A stretch of 63,866 nt of DNA, taken from NCBI RefSeq assembly GCF_000967245.1, contig NZ_KQ033882.1, forward strand, positions 4,382 through 68,247, in the 5' to 3' direction. The stretch is from Bombilactobacillus mellis (lineage in GTDB: Bacteria > Bacillota > Bacilli > Lactobacillales > Lactobacillaceae). The position numbers and the translations under genes were made by a program. Under the pieces are notes generated by a model. The model was not told where the DNA came from. It was given only the letters and a program-made list of their open reading frames with translations, and ran no database searches. Position 1 is the first letter of the stretch, and each line of letters begins with the position of its first letter. This document shows positions 1 to 7,397 of this stretch, in pieces.

Positions 1-28
1 TTACTATTCTAAAGAAAGGAGAAGCCTC

Positions 29-127
29 GTGTCCGTTAAGGATGCGTTGCAGCTAATGCTGGCCTTTGGTACTTTTACCATTGGGCTGATAGCTTTAGTT
101 GTGGAACTTATTAACAAAAATAAGTGA
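29..127 (+). CDS. Holin-like type I toxin (Fst/Hol_Tox family)
   Basis: A 32-residue peptide starting at GTG with the ribosome site AAGGAG 8 bases upstream. It reads as a short charged start (VSVKDALQ), one membrane helix of about 20 residues (LMLAFGTFTIGLIALVVELI) and a basic tail (NKNK), which is the standard form of the Fst/Hol_Tox peptides that permeabilise the membrane of plasmid-free cells. The leader can fold: bases 22-28 (AAGCCTC) pair with GAGGCT at the very end of the window plus base 1, enclosing the ribosome site, as in the par locus of pAD1. A convergent antisense RNA gene lies just downstream. Family assignment is strong; toxicity is inferred from the family. Confidence 0.85.
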   Translation: MSVKDALQLMLAFGTFTIGLIALVVELINKNK

Positions 128-130
128 AAT

Positions 131-171
131 TAAATAACCGCCCTAAACTTTGGCAGTTGGCGGTTATTTAA
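131..171. terminator. Bidirectional terminator of the toxin and antitoxin RNAs
   Basis: A perfect 12-bp inverted repeat, TAAATAACCGCC (131-142) and GGCGGTTATTTA (159-170), lies just after the toxin stop codon. In Fst-type loci the toxin mRNA and antisense RNA converge on one shared terminator, and the position here fits. Confidence 0.75.
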
Positions 172-244
172 TAGTAACCCTACGTCACCGTCTTAAACGG
201 CTCTACATAGAAGGGCTGGTGATTGCAACACCGGCTCTTTTTAT
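131..244 (-). ncRNA. Putative antitoxin RNA (RNA II of an Fst-like par locus)
   Basis: On the minus strand a -10 box TATAAT (251-256) with a possible -35 TTGGGT 18 bases upstream points toward the toxin gene. The transcript would start near 244, carry a GU-containing hairpin at 212-238 and end in the shared terminator. It repeats short words of the toxin mRNA leader in the same sense: TTACTATT (bases 1-8 and the complement of 166-173) and CCGTTAAG/CCGTTTAAG. Such paired direct repeats are the contact sites between the two RNAs in the pAD1 par system. The exact 5' end is inferred. Confidence 0.55.
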
Positions 245-507
245 GTCTTTATTATAACACGATTAGCATTAATAACCCAAGCAACAGCTTTTCACTCGGG
301 TTTTAATCCCCACTAACAATGATCTTTAAAATAATCTCAAATTTAAGCTTCATTTTGCCCAATCATTAAATTTTATTGAGTCTTGAATATAAATATACCT
401 GAATACCTTTTAAAACTCTTAAAAAGTCGGATATTAGCTTTTAAGAAACTTTACTACTGGCGCGCTGGGGTTTGAACTAGTCATTAAACTATAAATAATA
501 TATAAAA

Positions 508-548
508 AAGTACTCTAAACTCTAATTTATCAAGGTTTAAAGCACTTT
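508..548 (-). terminator. Terminator of the 566-1632 gene pair
   Basis: Read on the minus strand, AAAGTGCTTTAAAC and GTTTAGAGTACTTT form a 14-bp stem with two G-U pairs, followed by a T-run. It lies just past the stop of the 145-residue gene. Apart from this, 257-565 shows no gene that I can support. Confidence 0.6.
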
Positions 549-565
549 TCTAATACATAATAATT

Positions 566-1003
566 TTATAATTTATCTGAGTCGCTACCATGCTCTAATA
601 TAGCATTTGAGCCGTTACGCAAAATATCATTAAATAAATTTTCCATATCTTGATTAGCAAATTTTACATGCTTTTTATCAGCGTACTGGCTATAAACCAA
701 TTCCAACGCCTGATATTCTTCATTGCTTATACTTGCAGGATTGATTTTTAAATCATTACAAATCAGCGCTTGCATAAACCAACGCGGGCTTTCTGCGGCT
801 AATTGCTTAACCGTTTTATAATATATATTTAAAAGATTAACCGCAATGTTGTCTTCCACTATTTCTTCATAGCTTTTATTTAATATTTTCTTATAATGTG
901 CTGGTGGCACTTTCGTTTCTTTATAAGAAAAAGTCATATTGGCTATTTGTTGCGCCATTTTTGCAACGGGTAATTTAATAAAATCGTCAAGATATTTCCG
1001 CAT
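566..1003 (-). CDS. Hypothetical protein, 145 residues
   Basis: I do not recognise this family. The predicted protein is soluble and mostly helical, with no signal peptide or membrane segment and a polar, acidic C-terminus. The start is well supported by GAGGTGA 6 bases upstream of the ATG. It is the second gene of a minus-strand pair, 20 bases after the 202-residue gene at 1024-1632, and is followed by a terminator at 508-548. Its place beside the candidate oriT and the tandem RHH gene would suit an accessory DNA-processing or maintenance role, but that is context only. Confidence 0.6.
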   Translation of the reverse strand: MRKYLDDFIKLPVAKMAQQIANMTFSYKETKVPPAHYKKILNKSYEEIVEDNIAVNLLNIYYKTVKQLAAESPRWFMQALICNDLKINPASISNEEYQALELVYSQYADKKHVKFANQDMENLFNDILRNGSNAILEHGSDSDKL

Positions 1004-1023
1004 TTTTTCACCTCATTTTTTAA

Positions 1024-1632
1024 TTATTCATCTTGCATTAAACTCAAAACTCCGTTTAAGTAATCTTTATCAAACAAACATTTATCAGGCTTTTCTAAAT
1101 GAACACCAAAAAAGTTTAAAAATGTTACTATACGACTGAGCCACTGACCCATATTAGGTTGATGAACGTCAAAAACAGTTTGCACATAATCCGAAATATT
1201 AGCAGGCTCTAAATTGTTATCATAGAAACTCAGCTTAATATTTTGAAAATTATTATTATATAAAGAATCTGCTGGTTTAGCTCCTGTCGCGTCAATATCT
1301 AAATGTTCTAAAATAAAATCTTGTTTTAATAAATTTATAAGTTCTTTCACCTTTTCATCATTTGTTACGACTTGCAAGGATTGATTTTCTGTTAATCCAA
1401 AAAATCCAAAAACCGACCGGGTATCACCATCTAAATTTAAACAGTCTTTTAAATAATTAATAACTTGATCTTCAGTACTCCAATCATTAACACTCAAGGC
1501 GTTTACACACGCCGCTAAGTCTAAAAGTCCAATTTTGCGCTCCTTAGGTGCATATTTAAGAACAAAACCCCCTAAAGGCATTCTATTCGCTTTAATAGTC
1601 ACTAATAGCGCCAGTTGTTTCCTGTTATTCAT
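1024..1632 (-). CDS. Hypothetical protein, 202 residues
   Basis: Unrecognised soluble protein. The N-terminal stretch (residues 1-30) is hydrophobic and strand-like with basic residues, the middle is mixed helix and strand, and the C-terminus (about 150-200) is helical with aromatic clusters. No catalytic motif stands out. The ATG is preceded by a modest GGGG site. It heads a two-gene minus-strand operon, and its promoter must lie in or beside the repeat-rich 1640-1900 segment that I flag as a candidate oriT. This could make it a mobilisation accessory gene, but there is no sequence motif to prove that. Confidence 0.6.
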   Translation of the reverse strand: MNNRKQLALLVTIKANRMPLGGFVLKYAPKERKIGLLDLAACVNALSVNDWSTEDQVINYLKDCLNLDGDTRSVFGFFGLTENQSLQVVTNDEKVKELINLLKQDFILEHLDIDATGAKPADSLYNNNFQNIKLSFYDNNLEPANISDYVQTVFDVHQPNMGQWLSRIVTFLNFFGVHLEKPDKCLFDKDYLNGVLSLMQDE

Positions 1633-1805
1633 ACTTTATACCCCATTTCTATGTTTGTGTTATAACTGCCAAAAGCTTTTTCGCTTTTTGACGCAAAGCA
1701 AGAGACTACCAAAGGGGGATGAAAGCAAGTGGTTAAGTTTCAATTTTTTGTCTACTTTTAAATTTTTCAAGGCAAAAAATTTTAACGGCACTTGCGTGAA
1801 GACTA

Positions 1806-1864
1806 GTACCCGTTAAAACATTTGTTTTTACGGGTACTCTTTGGTGGTGAGGGCGTATACGCCC
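1806..1864. other. Candidate origin of transfer (oriT)
   Basis: Two strong inverted repeats sit side by side in a non-coding segment. A 15-bp repeat with one mismatch around a 2-base centre (arms 1806-1820 and 1823-1837, core GTACCCGT and ACGGGTAC) is followed 13 bases later by the perfect 14-bp palindrome GGGCGTATACGCCC (1851-1864). Nearby GC-richer words such as ACTTGCGTGAAG stand out from the AT-rich surroundings. Adjacent inverted repeats next to a unique GC-rich word are typical of oriT regions, and the plasmid has a transfer operon. I do not match it to a known nic site, so an operator or a double-strand origin remain alternatives. Confidence 0.35.
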
Positions 1865-1996
1865 GTTTGCGAGGCGAAAAAAGCGAAAAAGAAAAAGTTT
1901 TGCTTTTTATTTCTGAATAAATGATGAAGCATTTATTGATGACCAACTTCAGATAAATGATGTCGTTTGCCGCCTAAATATTTTTTAATAACATTT

Positions 1997-2054
1997 ATTT
2001 TATCTGCAATATTGATGTTCAAGAAGAGCAATTTTATCTGTAATATTGATGTTC
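1997..2054. repeat. Tandem 24-bp direct repeat
   Basis: ATTTTATCTGCAATATTGATGTTC occurs at 1997-2020 and again at 2031-2054 with one change (C to T), a 34-bp period. Related words (GATAAATGATG, TTATTGATGACC) lie just upstream. The repeat is between the candidate oriT and the tandem RHH gene and may be a protein binding site. Confidence 0.6.
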
Positions 2055-2101
2055 TTATCTTGATAAATAAAATCATGATGTCAGCAAAAACAAGTAACAA
2101 A

Positions 2102-2132
2102 AATAGCAGTCTCATTTTAAGAGACTGCTATT
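2102..2132 (-). terminator. Terminator of the tandem RHH gene
   Basis: A perfect 12-bp stem, AATAGCAGTCTC (2102-2113) and GAGACTGCTATT (2121-2132). On the minus strand it is followed by a short T-run and lies 22 bases past the stop of the gene at 2154-2576. Confidence 0.75.
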
Positions 2133-2153
2133 ATTTTGATTGTTAAGTAAAAC

Positions 2154-2576
2154 TTATTTTCTTTGTTCTGCAATTACCTTATATAAAGCTGTATTAAAAG
2201 CTGTACTAAATGTAATCCCTAACCTTTTACATTTTGTTTGAACTGCATTACTACGCTTTTTAGAAGCTAAGAAACAAATGGATGTTCGGTTAACTTTTTT
2301 TTGATAGTCAGCTTGATTAATTTTTCTATAGTAACGACCATCATTACCCTTAGAAAAATTCATATCAATAAAAGTTTGAAGAGTGTAACGGTAAATGTCT
2401 GATGCCTGGACGTTTAACCGTTTTTTGATTACACGAACATAAAAAGCGTTCTTTTGAGGAATTCTCACGGTTAATTTTTGCGAATAACCCAAATCTTTAT
2501 AACTATGAGATTCTATTTTTCTTCTTTTACTCTCTTCTAAATCTTTAGCGTCTATAATAATCGGATTTTCTACCAT
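2154..2576 (-). CDS. Tandem ribbon-helix-helix DNA-binding protein, 140 residues
   Basis: The start is taken at the ATG at 2576 because AAGGAG lies 7 bases upstream; a longer frame to 2618 has no ribosome site. The protein holds two similar blocks: residues about 31-77 (KLTVRIP strand, then helices ending TLQTFIDMNF) and about 94-137 (RTSICFLA strand, then helices ending NTALYKVIAE). Each fits the strand-helix-helix order of RHH repressors, so one chain may form a whole RHH dimer unit. Its upstream region begins with the first of about 15 TGTAATAT boxes that fill the next 1.4 kb, which suggests it binds them and represses itself. The RHH call is by pattern only. Confidence 0.5.
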   Translation of the reverse strand: MVENPIIIDAKDLEESKRRKIESHSYKDLGYSQKLTVRIPQKNAFYVRVIKKRLNVQASDIYRYTLQTFIDMNFSKGNDGRYYRKINQADYQKKVNRTSICFLASKKRSNAVQTKCKRLGITFSTAFNTALYKVIAEQRK

Positions 2577-2616
2577 AAAAATTTTCTCCTTAACTCTCCA
2601 AAAAGTATAATATTTC

Positions 2617-4008
2617 AATGTAATATCTTATAATTTATATTTAAATCGGTTTATATTAAAATTATTATATATGACAAATAAATTAAATATATGCTTTAAA
2701 CTCTTATAATAAAGTATTTATCATATTACCTCATTATTAAAATATATATTACTATATGAATTAAATGTAATATACTTCAATTATAACAATAAATTTTAAA
2801 TGTAATATCTATAACTTGCTATTTAGAATTACTTTTACTTAAATATTAGAATATTACAAGTAAACTAAATTATTTTGTTAATTACTATTCTAAATAATAC
2901 ATTTTAAAAATAAATTTATATATATAAATATTACATATCAAACTGAATGTAATATATACTAAACAGATTATTTAATATTCCAATAATTTTTATTATTTTA
3001 AATTACTAAATATTATTTTATATATATCACATAATAATTCATATGTAATATATATATATCAAAATTCAATCTATAAATGTAAGATCCAATGGTTATTATG
3101 ACAGAAAACTTCCATTTATATTATAACATATTACTATAATTATATATAATATTGGTATTAAAGGGGTTATTTAAATTAACTATTATTAAATAATATATTA
3201 CATATAAATACATTTATTATAGTAATTTACTATAATACCATCTAATAAATGTAATATATAATATATGATTATTTTAATCAGTTATATTTTATATAAGAGA
3301 TAATACAATTTACTGACACCATAATGGAGTAGTATTAATACCAAAGCAGATAATTGTAATATGCAATTAGAGAGGCTTAAAGCCAATTTTATTTTTTTAA
3401 ATTGATATTACTATTGTATAAATTAATATTGATTTTCCTTTATATAACAGCATTCTTTAAAAATATAGTTAAATAAACTAATATGACAGTATACACAATT
3501 TGTAATATTCTTTTTTTATATTAAACAGTGTTTATTTCCTTACAATCAGAGATATTTGATAATTTAATAATCGCAAGAAAATTTTTACAAAAAATACGTA
3601 TATGCCTAGGCTAAACTAAAATTAAATTTAAATTATAATTGTAATATACTATTATTCAAAATGAATAATAAAATCATCTAAATAATAGATATTACCTTTT
3701 AATAATTTAATATTTATAAAACTTAGTTTAATAATATTTATTATAAAATCAATTTAGAAAAATATATATGACATCTTTTTTAGTTGTAATATTATTTTTG
3801 TTAAATACTTATCAATGCTTATTTTAGATAAATGTTGTCATATCAAGGATACATAATATCCTAAATTAGAACAATTTTTCAAAAGATAAAATATAGTGAT
3901 TTTTATTACTCTAAATTCAATTATTATTATATTCAACTTTTAACGCTCTTATTTTTTTAATTAGGATATCTTCTAAACAAAATTTTTTCCCTTATTTTTT
4001 GGTAATAT
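2617..4008. repeat. Non-coding array of TGTAATAT boxes, candidate centromere or origin
   Basis: This roughly 1.4-kb stretch is extremely AT-rich and has no credible gene. The word TGTAATAT (often AATGTAATAT) recurs on the plus strand at 2617, 2764, 2799, 2946, 3042, 3248, 3353, 3499, 3638 and 3783, with variants at 3076 and 4001 and inverted copies at 2851, 2928 and 3195. Several neighbours are 139-147 bp apart. A second word, TATGACA, occurs at 2670, 3098, 3482 and 3767 and inverted at 3836; at 3482 and 3767 it lies 16-17 bp before a TGTAATAT. The array lies between an RHH gene and a ParR-like gene, so partition or handling sites are likely. Confidence 0.7.
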
Positions 4009-4112
4009 TTGCCTTTAAAAAAAATTTTTTAATATTATCTTATTCCTATTTATTATAGAAAGTAGTATTTTCTTTTGTTAATTTCTTACTAAAAAAACCA
4101 GCCACAGCTGGT

Positions 4113-4340
4113 TTAAGGTTGAAAGCCGTCGCTAGGTTTTAATTTCTTAGGGGCATTTTCAGATTGTGTTGTTGTTTTATTAGAAGGAGTAGTATTAGTC
4201 TCCAGAGCTTTGATTTTTTGATATAGAGCACTACGAATAAATTTTGCACGTGAGATTTCTGGATTATTTTGAAAAAACTCAATAATCTCTCGATCAATTA
4301 TTTTTTCATCATTTAGGGTAGCTGATACTAGTAGCTTCAT
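4113..4340 (-). CDS. ParR-like adaptor of an actin-type partition system, 75 residues
   Basis: A small protein directly after the ParM-like gene (11-base gap), which is the place of the DNA-binding adaptor in ParMR/Alp7AR systems. Residues 1-50 have a strand (KLLVSATLN) followed by two helices (EIIEFFQNNP and AKFIRSALYQKIKALE), consistent with RHH. The Thr/Asn-rich, basic tail (50-75) could be the part that contacts the filament. Such adaptors bind a centromere and cap the actin filament. The function is inferred from gene order and size; sequence similarity alone is weak. Confidence 0.6.
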   Translation of the reverse strand: MKLLVSATLNDEKIIDREIIEFFQNNPEISRAKFIRSALYQKIKALETNTTPSNKTTTQSENAPKKLKPSDGFQP

Positions 4341-4351
4341 CTATATTCACC

Positions 4352-5395
4352 TCAATTTTCAGAAGTATAATTTTTACCAAATTTATAAAAGCCCAAAACA
4401 TTAGCTAACTCTGGTTCTTCAACAAATTGTGCGTTATTGAAAGTTTTGAGAATTAACTTTCGATTAACTAAACTAGAACCGCCGCCAGTGAACAACAGCG
4501 TATCTATTGTTTGCTTATCATCCAAAGTTGAGTTTACTTTATTAGCTTGTAGCTTTGTAAAGGAATTTATTTTTTTATTTACCAATTCTGTAATATTAAT
4601 TTGATTATTCCTAGAATAAGAATATATCCACTCTTGGTTCTTATTACCAGCCCTTAAAGTCTCGGCAATTTTATATAAACTAACTTCCCCATTCATTGAA
4701 GACGCAATGGACTGATATAGATCATTAATACCAGTATTAATCTGTTTACTACTATCTTCAATCAACCGAAAATTCAAAATAGTATCTATTAATATAGTTC
4801 CTCCTCCTATATCAACAACGCCAATTTTATCGCTCATTAGATTTTCGTTTTTGATAGTTACACCATCAGAACCTAATAACTCATTATAGAGTGTGCCAAT
4901 TGGCTGTGGAACTATATAAACATTTTTAACCTTAACAGTGACTGTTTTTTGATCAATATCAATTTGGTGTTGACCGGATAAGACATCCATTAAGGTTTGT
5001 TTACGTTCCTTGTCAAAATAATCTTTGCTAGGAATTCCTGTTACTACATCAACCGTTAAAATACCTTCCTTAGCTTCAACAAAATCATTCGCTAAAAGCC
5101 CTAATGAGAAATTAGCAAGCAATTTGAATGATTCATCAGCATATCTATTCCCTCGAATGAGGGTGTCAATCATGTAATTATCCAAATGCAAAGCATCTAT
5201 ATCAGTACCCCAAATATATTCTGAATCAGAAAACGGCACCTGGAATCTCTGATGAGTGTTAGATTTTGCTACTCCAAAATTTTCACCAAAATTCTCAGCA
5301 TCAAAAAAATGCGAAGGTAAGATGTAAGTCTTTTTACTACTTTTTAGTTTAGTCTGTTTATTACCTAAGTCTAAAGCAAATATTTCCGTATCCAT
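4352..5395 (-). CDS. parM: ParM/StbA-family plasmid segregation actin, 347 residues
   Basis: Actin-fold ATPase motifs are in the expected order: phosphate 1 DLGNKQTK (residues 9-16), phosphate 2 VVDIGGGT (193-200) and adenosine loop LLFTGGGSSL (300-309). Length matches ParM/Alp7 proteins. Members of this family polymerise between sister plasmids and push them apart, with a ParR-type adaptor binding the centromere; the adaptor candidate follows at once. The ATG at 5395 has GGAGG upstream. The promoter must lie in the nearly pure A/T block 5400-5690, shared back-to-back with the ParA operon, and the TGTAATAT array lies beyond the adaptor gene. Confidence 0.85.
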   Translation of the reverse strand: MDTEIFALDLGNKQTKLKSSKKTYILPSHFFDAENFGENFGVAKSNTHQRFQVPFSDSEYIWGTDIDALHLDNYMIDTLIRGNRYADESFKLLANFSLGLLANDFVEAKEGILTVDVVTGIPSKDYFDKERKQTLMDVLSGQHQIDIDQKTVTVKVKNVYIVPQPIGTLYNELLGSDGVTIKNENLMSDKIGVVDIGGGTILIDTILNFRLIEDSSKQINTGINDLYQSIASSMNGEVSLYKIAETLRAGNKNQEWIYSYSRNNQINITELVNKKINSFTKLQANKVNSTLDDKQTIDTLLFTGGGSSLVNRKLILKTFNNAQFVEEPELANVLGFYKFGKNYTSEN

Positions 5396-5399
5396 TGTA

Positions 5400-5698
5400 T
5401 ATCCTCCACTATATAAAAATTATATATTATTATATATAAAATATATATTTATTTATATTATATATCATTTTTATATAATTATATATAATAAATATATTAA
5501 TTTATTTCAAATAATAAATTAATATATTTTTAAAATAAAATAATACAATTAAGATATATATTTATACGTATTTTATTTATATTATTTATTTTTAAACAAA
5601 TGCCTTTAGTTGATAGCAAGTAGACTTCCCTATTAAACAGACTATTAAGGACAAAATCTAGCAGCATTTTATTAGTAATAAACTGTACTATTTAATTG
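5400..5698. other. Very AT-rich divergent promoter region
   Basis: No gene. Bases 5405-5600 are almost entirely A and T with many TATATAA-type words. The segment separates the minus-strand parM from the plus-strand parA and must hold the parM promoter. In other ParM systems the centromere lies in front of parM, so this is one candidate for it, in competition with the 2617-4008 array. Confidence 0.5.
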
Positions 5699-5762
5699 GT
5701 ATAAGTTATACTTTAATTATAAATGTATAACTTATACTTTAATTATATGGTATAAGTTATAC
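5699..5762. promoter_or_regulatory. Triple palindromic operator upstream of parA
   Basis: Three copies of the 13-bp palindrome GTATAAGTTATAC (5699-5711, 5750-5762) or its centre variant GTATAACTTATAC (5725-5737), spaced 25-26 bp, fill the last 90 bases before parA. The same palindromes recur after parB. They probably bind the ParB protein and serve as operator, and possibly as a partition site. Confidence 0.75.
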
Positions 5763-5789
5763 ATTCTTGTATGAATGGAGGGGTTAATA

Positions 5790-6662
5790 ATGACTGCAAC
5801 AACATTTACTGTTGGCAATTTTAAAGGTGGAGTCGGTAAAACAAAGATAACTACAATGTTAGCTTATGATGCTGCTGTTTTAAGAAACAAAAAAACTTTA
5901 GTAATTGACTTAGATCCTCAAGCCAACGCTACAACTATTTTAGCGAGAACAGGCAATATAGCTAATATTGACTATACAATTACTGATTGCATTCTCGATC
6001 GTCACAGTAATGAAGGCGAATTAAATTTTAAAACTAATCCATTGGAATCTGACTTTCCTTTAAATAAAATTATTTATAACATAAATGATAATTTAGACCT
6101 GATAGGGTGTGACACATCTTTTAAAAATTTTTCAGATTTCATCCGAATATATTCTCACGATCAACGAAAGCAAGTTACATTCATTTCAGACTTAATAAAA
6201 CCATTAAAAAATGATTACGAATATATCTTTATAGATGTTCCTCCAACTATTTCGGCTTTTTCTGATAATGCCATGGCTGCATCAGACTATAGTATTATAG
6301 CTTTTCAAACACAAGATGAATCCTTAATAGGTGTCAATAAATATATAAGTTATCAAAATTTTATGGTTGAACGTTATAATATTAGCTTGCAAGTCATAGC
6401 CATTGTTGCGTGCATGTTAGAGCCGGATGATGATTTGGATAAAACAATATATAACGAAGCCAAAAATCTATATGGTGACGTTGTTACTAAAACAGTAGTT
6501 ACCTACCAAAAAAGGATAAAGAAATACTCTCGTCAAGGTATACACTTAAATAAATATAAAAATGGTAATTACGATCAATGGGATTTCAAAGCCCATAATT
6601 GCTTCAATGAGATATTAAATGAAATTGAAGCTAGAGAAAAATTTTTAAGGAGTGAACTTTAA
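5790..6662 (+). CDS. parA: ParA-family partition ATPase, 290 residues
   Basis: Deviant Walker A motif FKGGVGKTK (residues 11-19), A' motif LVIDLDPQA (37-45) and Walker B FIDVPPT mark a ParA/MinD-type ATPase. There is no N-terminal HTH, so it belongs to the small type Ib class whose partner does the DNA binding. The start is placed at ATG 5790 because GGAGGGG lies 7 bases upstream. parB starts on the last base of the parA stop codon, indicating translational coupling. Six palindromes flank the operon, three on each side, giving a compact self-regulated partition cassette. Confidence 0.9.
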   Translation: MTATTFTVGNFKGGVGKTKITTMLAYDAAVLRNKKTLVIDLDPQANATTILARTGNIANIDYTITDCILDRHSNEGELNFKTNPLESDFPLNKIIYNINDNLDLIGCDTSFKNFSDFIRIYSHDQRKQVTFISDLIKPLKNDYEYIFIDVPPTISAFSDNAMAASDYSIIAFQTQDESLIGVNKYISYQNFMVERYNISLQVIAIVACMLEPDDDLDKTIYNEAKNLYGDVVTKTVVTYQKRIKKYSRQGIHLNKYKNGNYDQWDFKAHNCFNEILNEIEAREKFLRSEL

Positions 6663-7093
6663 TGGCTCAAAAACGTCAGTTTAATTTTGTTTCGGAAAAA
6701 AAAGAAAAGATTGACCAATTAGTTAAAAAACCAACAAATGAACCAAAAGAAGTTAATATTAACGGAGCATATAATTTTAGTTCCGGCCAATATAAAACAA
6801 ATGATCTCAATACTACTAATCCTCCAACTAGAAAAAAACAGGGAAGGCCAATTGTAGTCACTGATCCAAGATACAAAGTCTCACGCCCCAAGAAAATTGC
6901 TCCAGCATTGGAAAGTAAACTAGCATGTTTGCAAAGTTATATGACTGAATTTGCTGATGAGAATAAACGTATATCGTTTAATAAACTTGTAGATACATTA
7001 GCCGATTCTTACATTGAAACAAAACTAGGTGCTGATATAAAGAAAAGTTTAAAAGAAAAAATTGAAAAAGAGTTTCGGAACTTAAAGGTATAA
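6662..7093 (+). CDS. parB: ParB-type centromere-binding partner, 143 residues
   Basis: Its start codon overlaps the parA stop (TAATG). Residues 1-80 are polar, basic and probably disordered (Lys/Asn/Pro rich), a form used by small ParB/ParG proteins to stimulate ParA. Residues about 78-143 are helical (LESKLACLQSYMTEF, FNKLVDTLADSYIETKL) and end in a basic coil. I do not see a standard KorB-type ParB domain. The role as binder of the flanking GTATAAGTTATAC sites is inferred from operon position. Confidence 0.65.
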   Translation: MAQKRQFNFVSEKKEKIDQLVKKPTNEPKEVNINGAYNFSSGQYKTNDLNTTNPPTRKKQGRPIVVTDPRYKVSRPKKIAPALESKLACLQSYMTEFADENKRISFNKLVDTLADSYIETKLGADIKKSLKEKIEKEFRNLKV

Positions 7094-7106
7094 TCAAAAA
7101 TAAAAA

Positions 7107-7207
7107 GTATAAGTTATACTTTTATTATAGTGTGGTTTCCTTGATAAAGTAGGATTCCAATAAATAGTATAACTTATACTTTAATGTATTTATGGTATAA
7201 GTTATAT
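7107..7207. repeat. Downstream triplet of parA/parB palindromes (candidate parS)
   Basis: Copies of the palindrome lie at 7107-7119 (GTATAAGTTATAC), 7167-7179 (GTATAACTTATAC) and 7195-7207 (last base changed to T), directly after the parB stop. No gene starts from here, so a purely regulatory role is unlikely. A partition site bound by ParB is the simplest reading. Confidence 0.65.
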
Positions 7208-7361
7208 CTTAATTAACTAATATTGCTATCCTGAATTTGACTTATTTTGGAAGTATAGAGAACTTGAAATATCCTAACTGTAAAATTGATTTAATACTTT
7301 ATATGGCTAAATATGAGAGTTCTGAGGCTTATATTCAAAACAAAAGGATTGAACATACAAA

Positions 7362-7377
7362 CCCACCTAATGGTGGG
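7362..7377 (-). terminator. Terminator of the first BspA-like gene
   Basis: CCCACC (7362-7367) and GGTGGG (7372-7377) form a compact hairpin just past the stop of the minus-strand gene. The same hairpin follows the other two BspA-like genes (9636-9651 and 63461-63476). Confidence 0.6.
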
Positions 7378-7397
7378 CTATTTTATTTAAATGATTA

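Noticed and set aside
455-482. GGGGTTTGAACTAGT and CGCGC resembling the 3' end of a tRNA gene
   Set aside because: The T-arm stem does not pair and no other tRNA arms are present upstream; too short to be called a gene or an attachment site.
1933-2115. 60-residue minus-strand frame
   Set aside because: It is made of the 24-bp direct repeat and the terminator, has no ribosome site and odd composition.
2640-4050. CRISPR array
   Set aside because: The repeated words are 8-10 bp in AT-rich DNA with uneven spacing and no long conserved repeat, and there are no cas genes.
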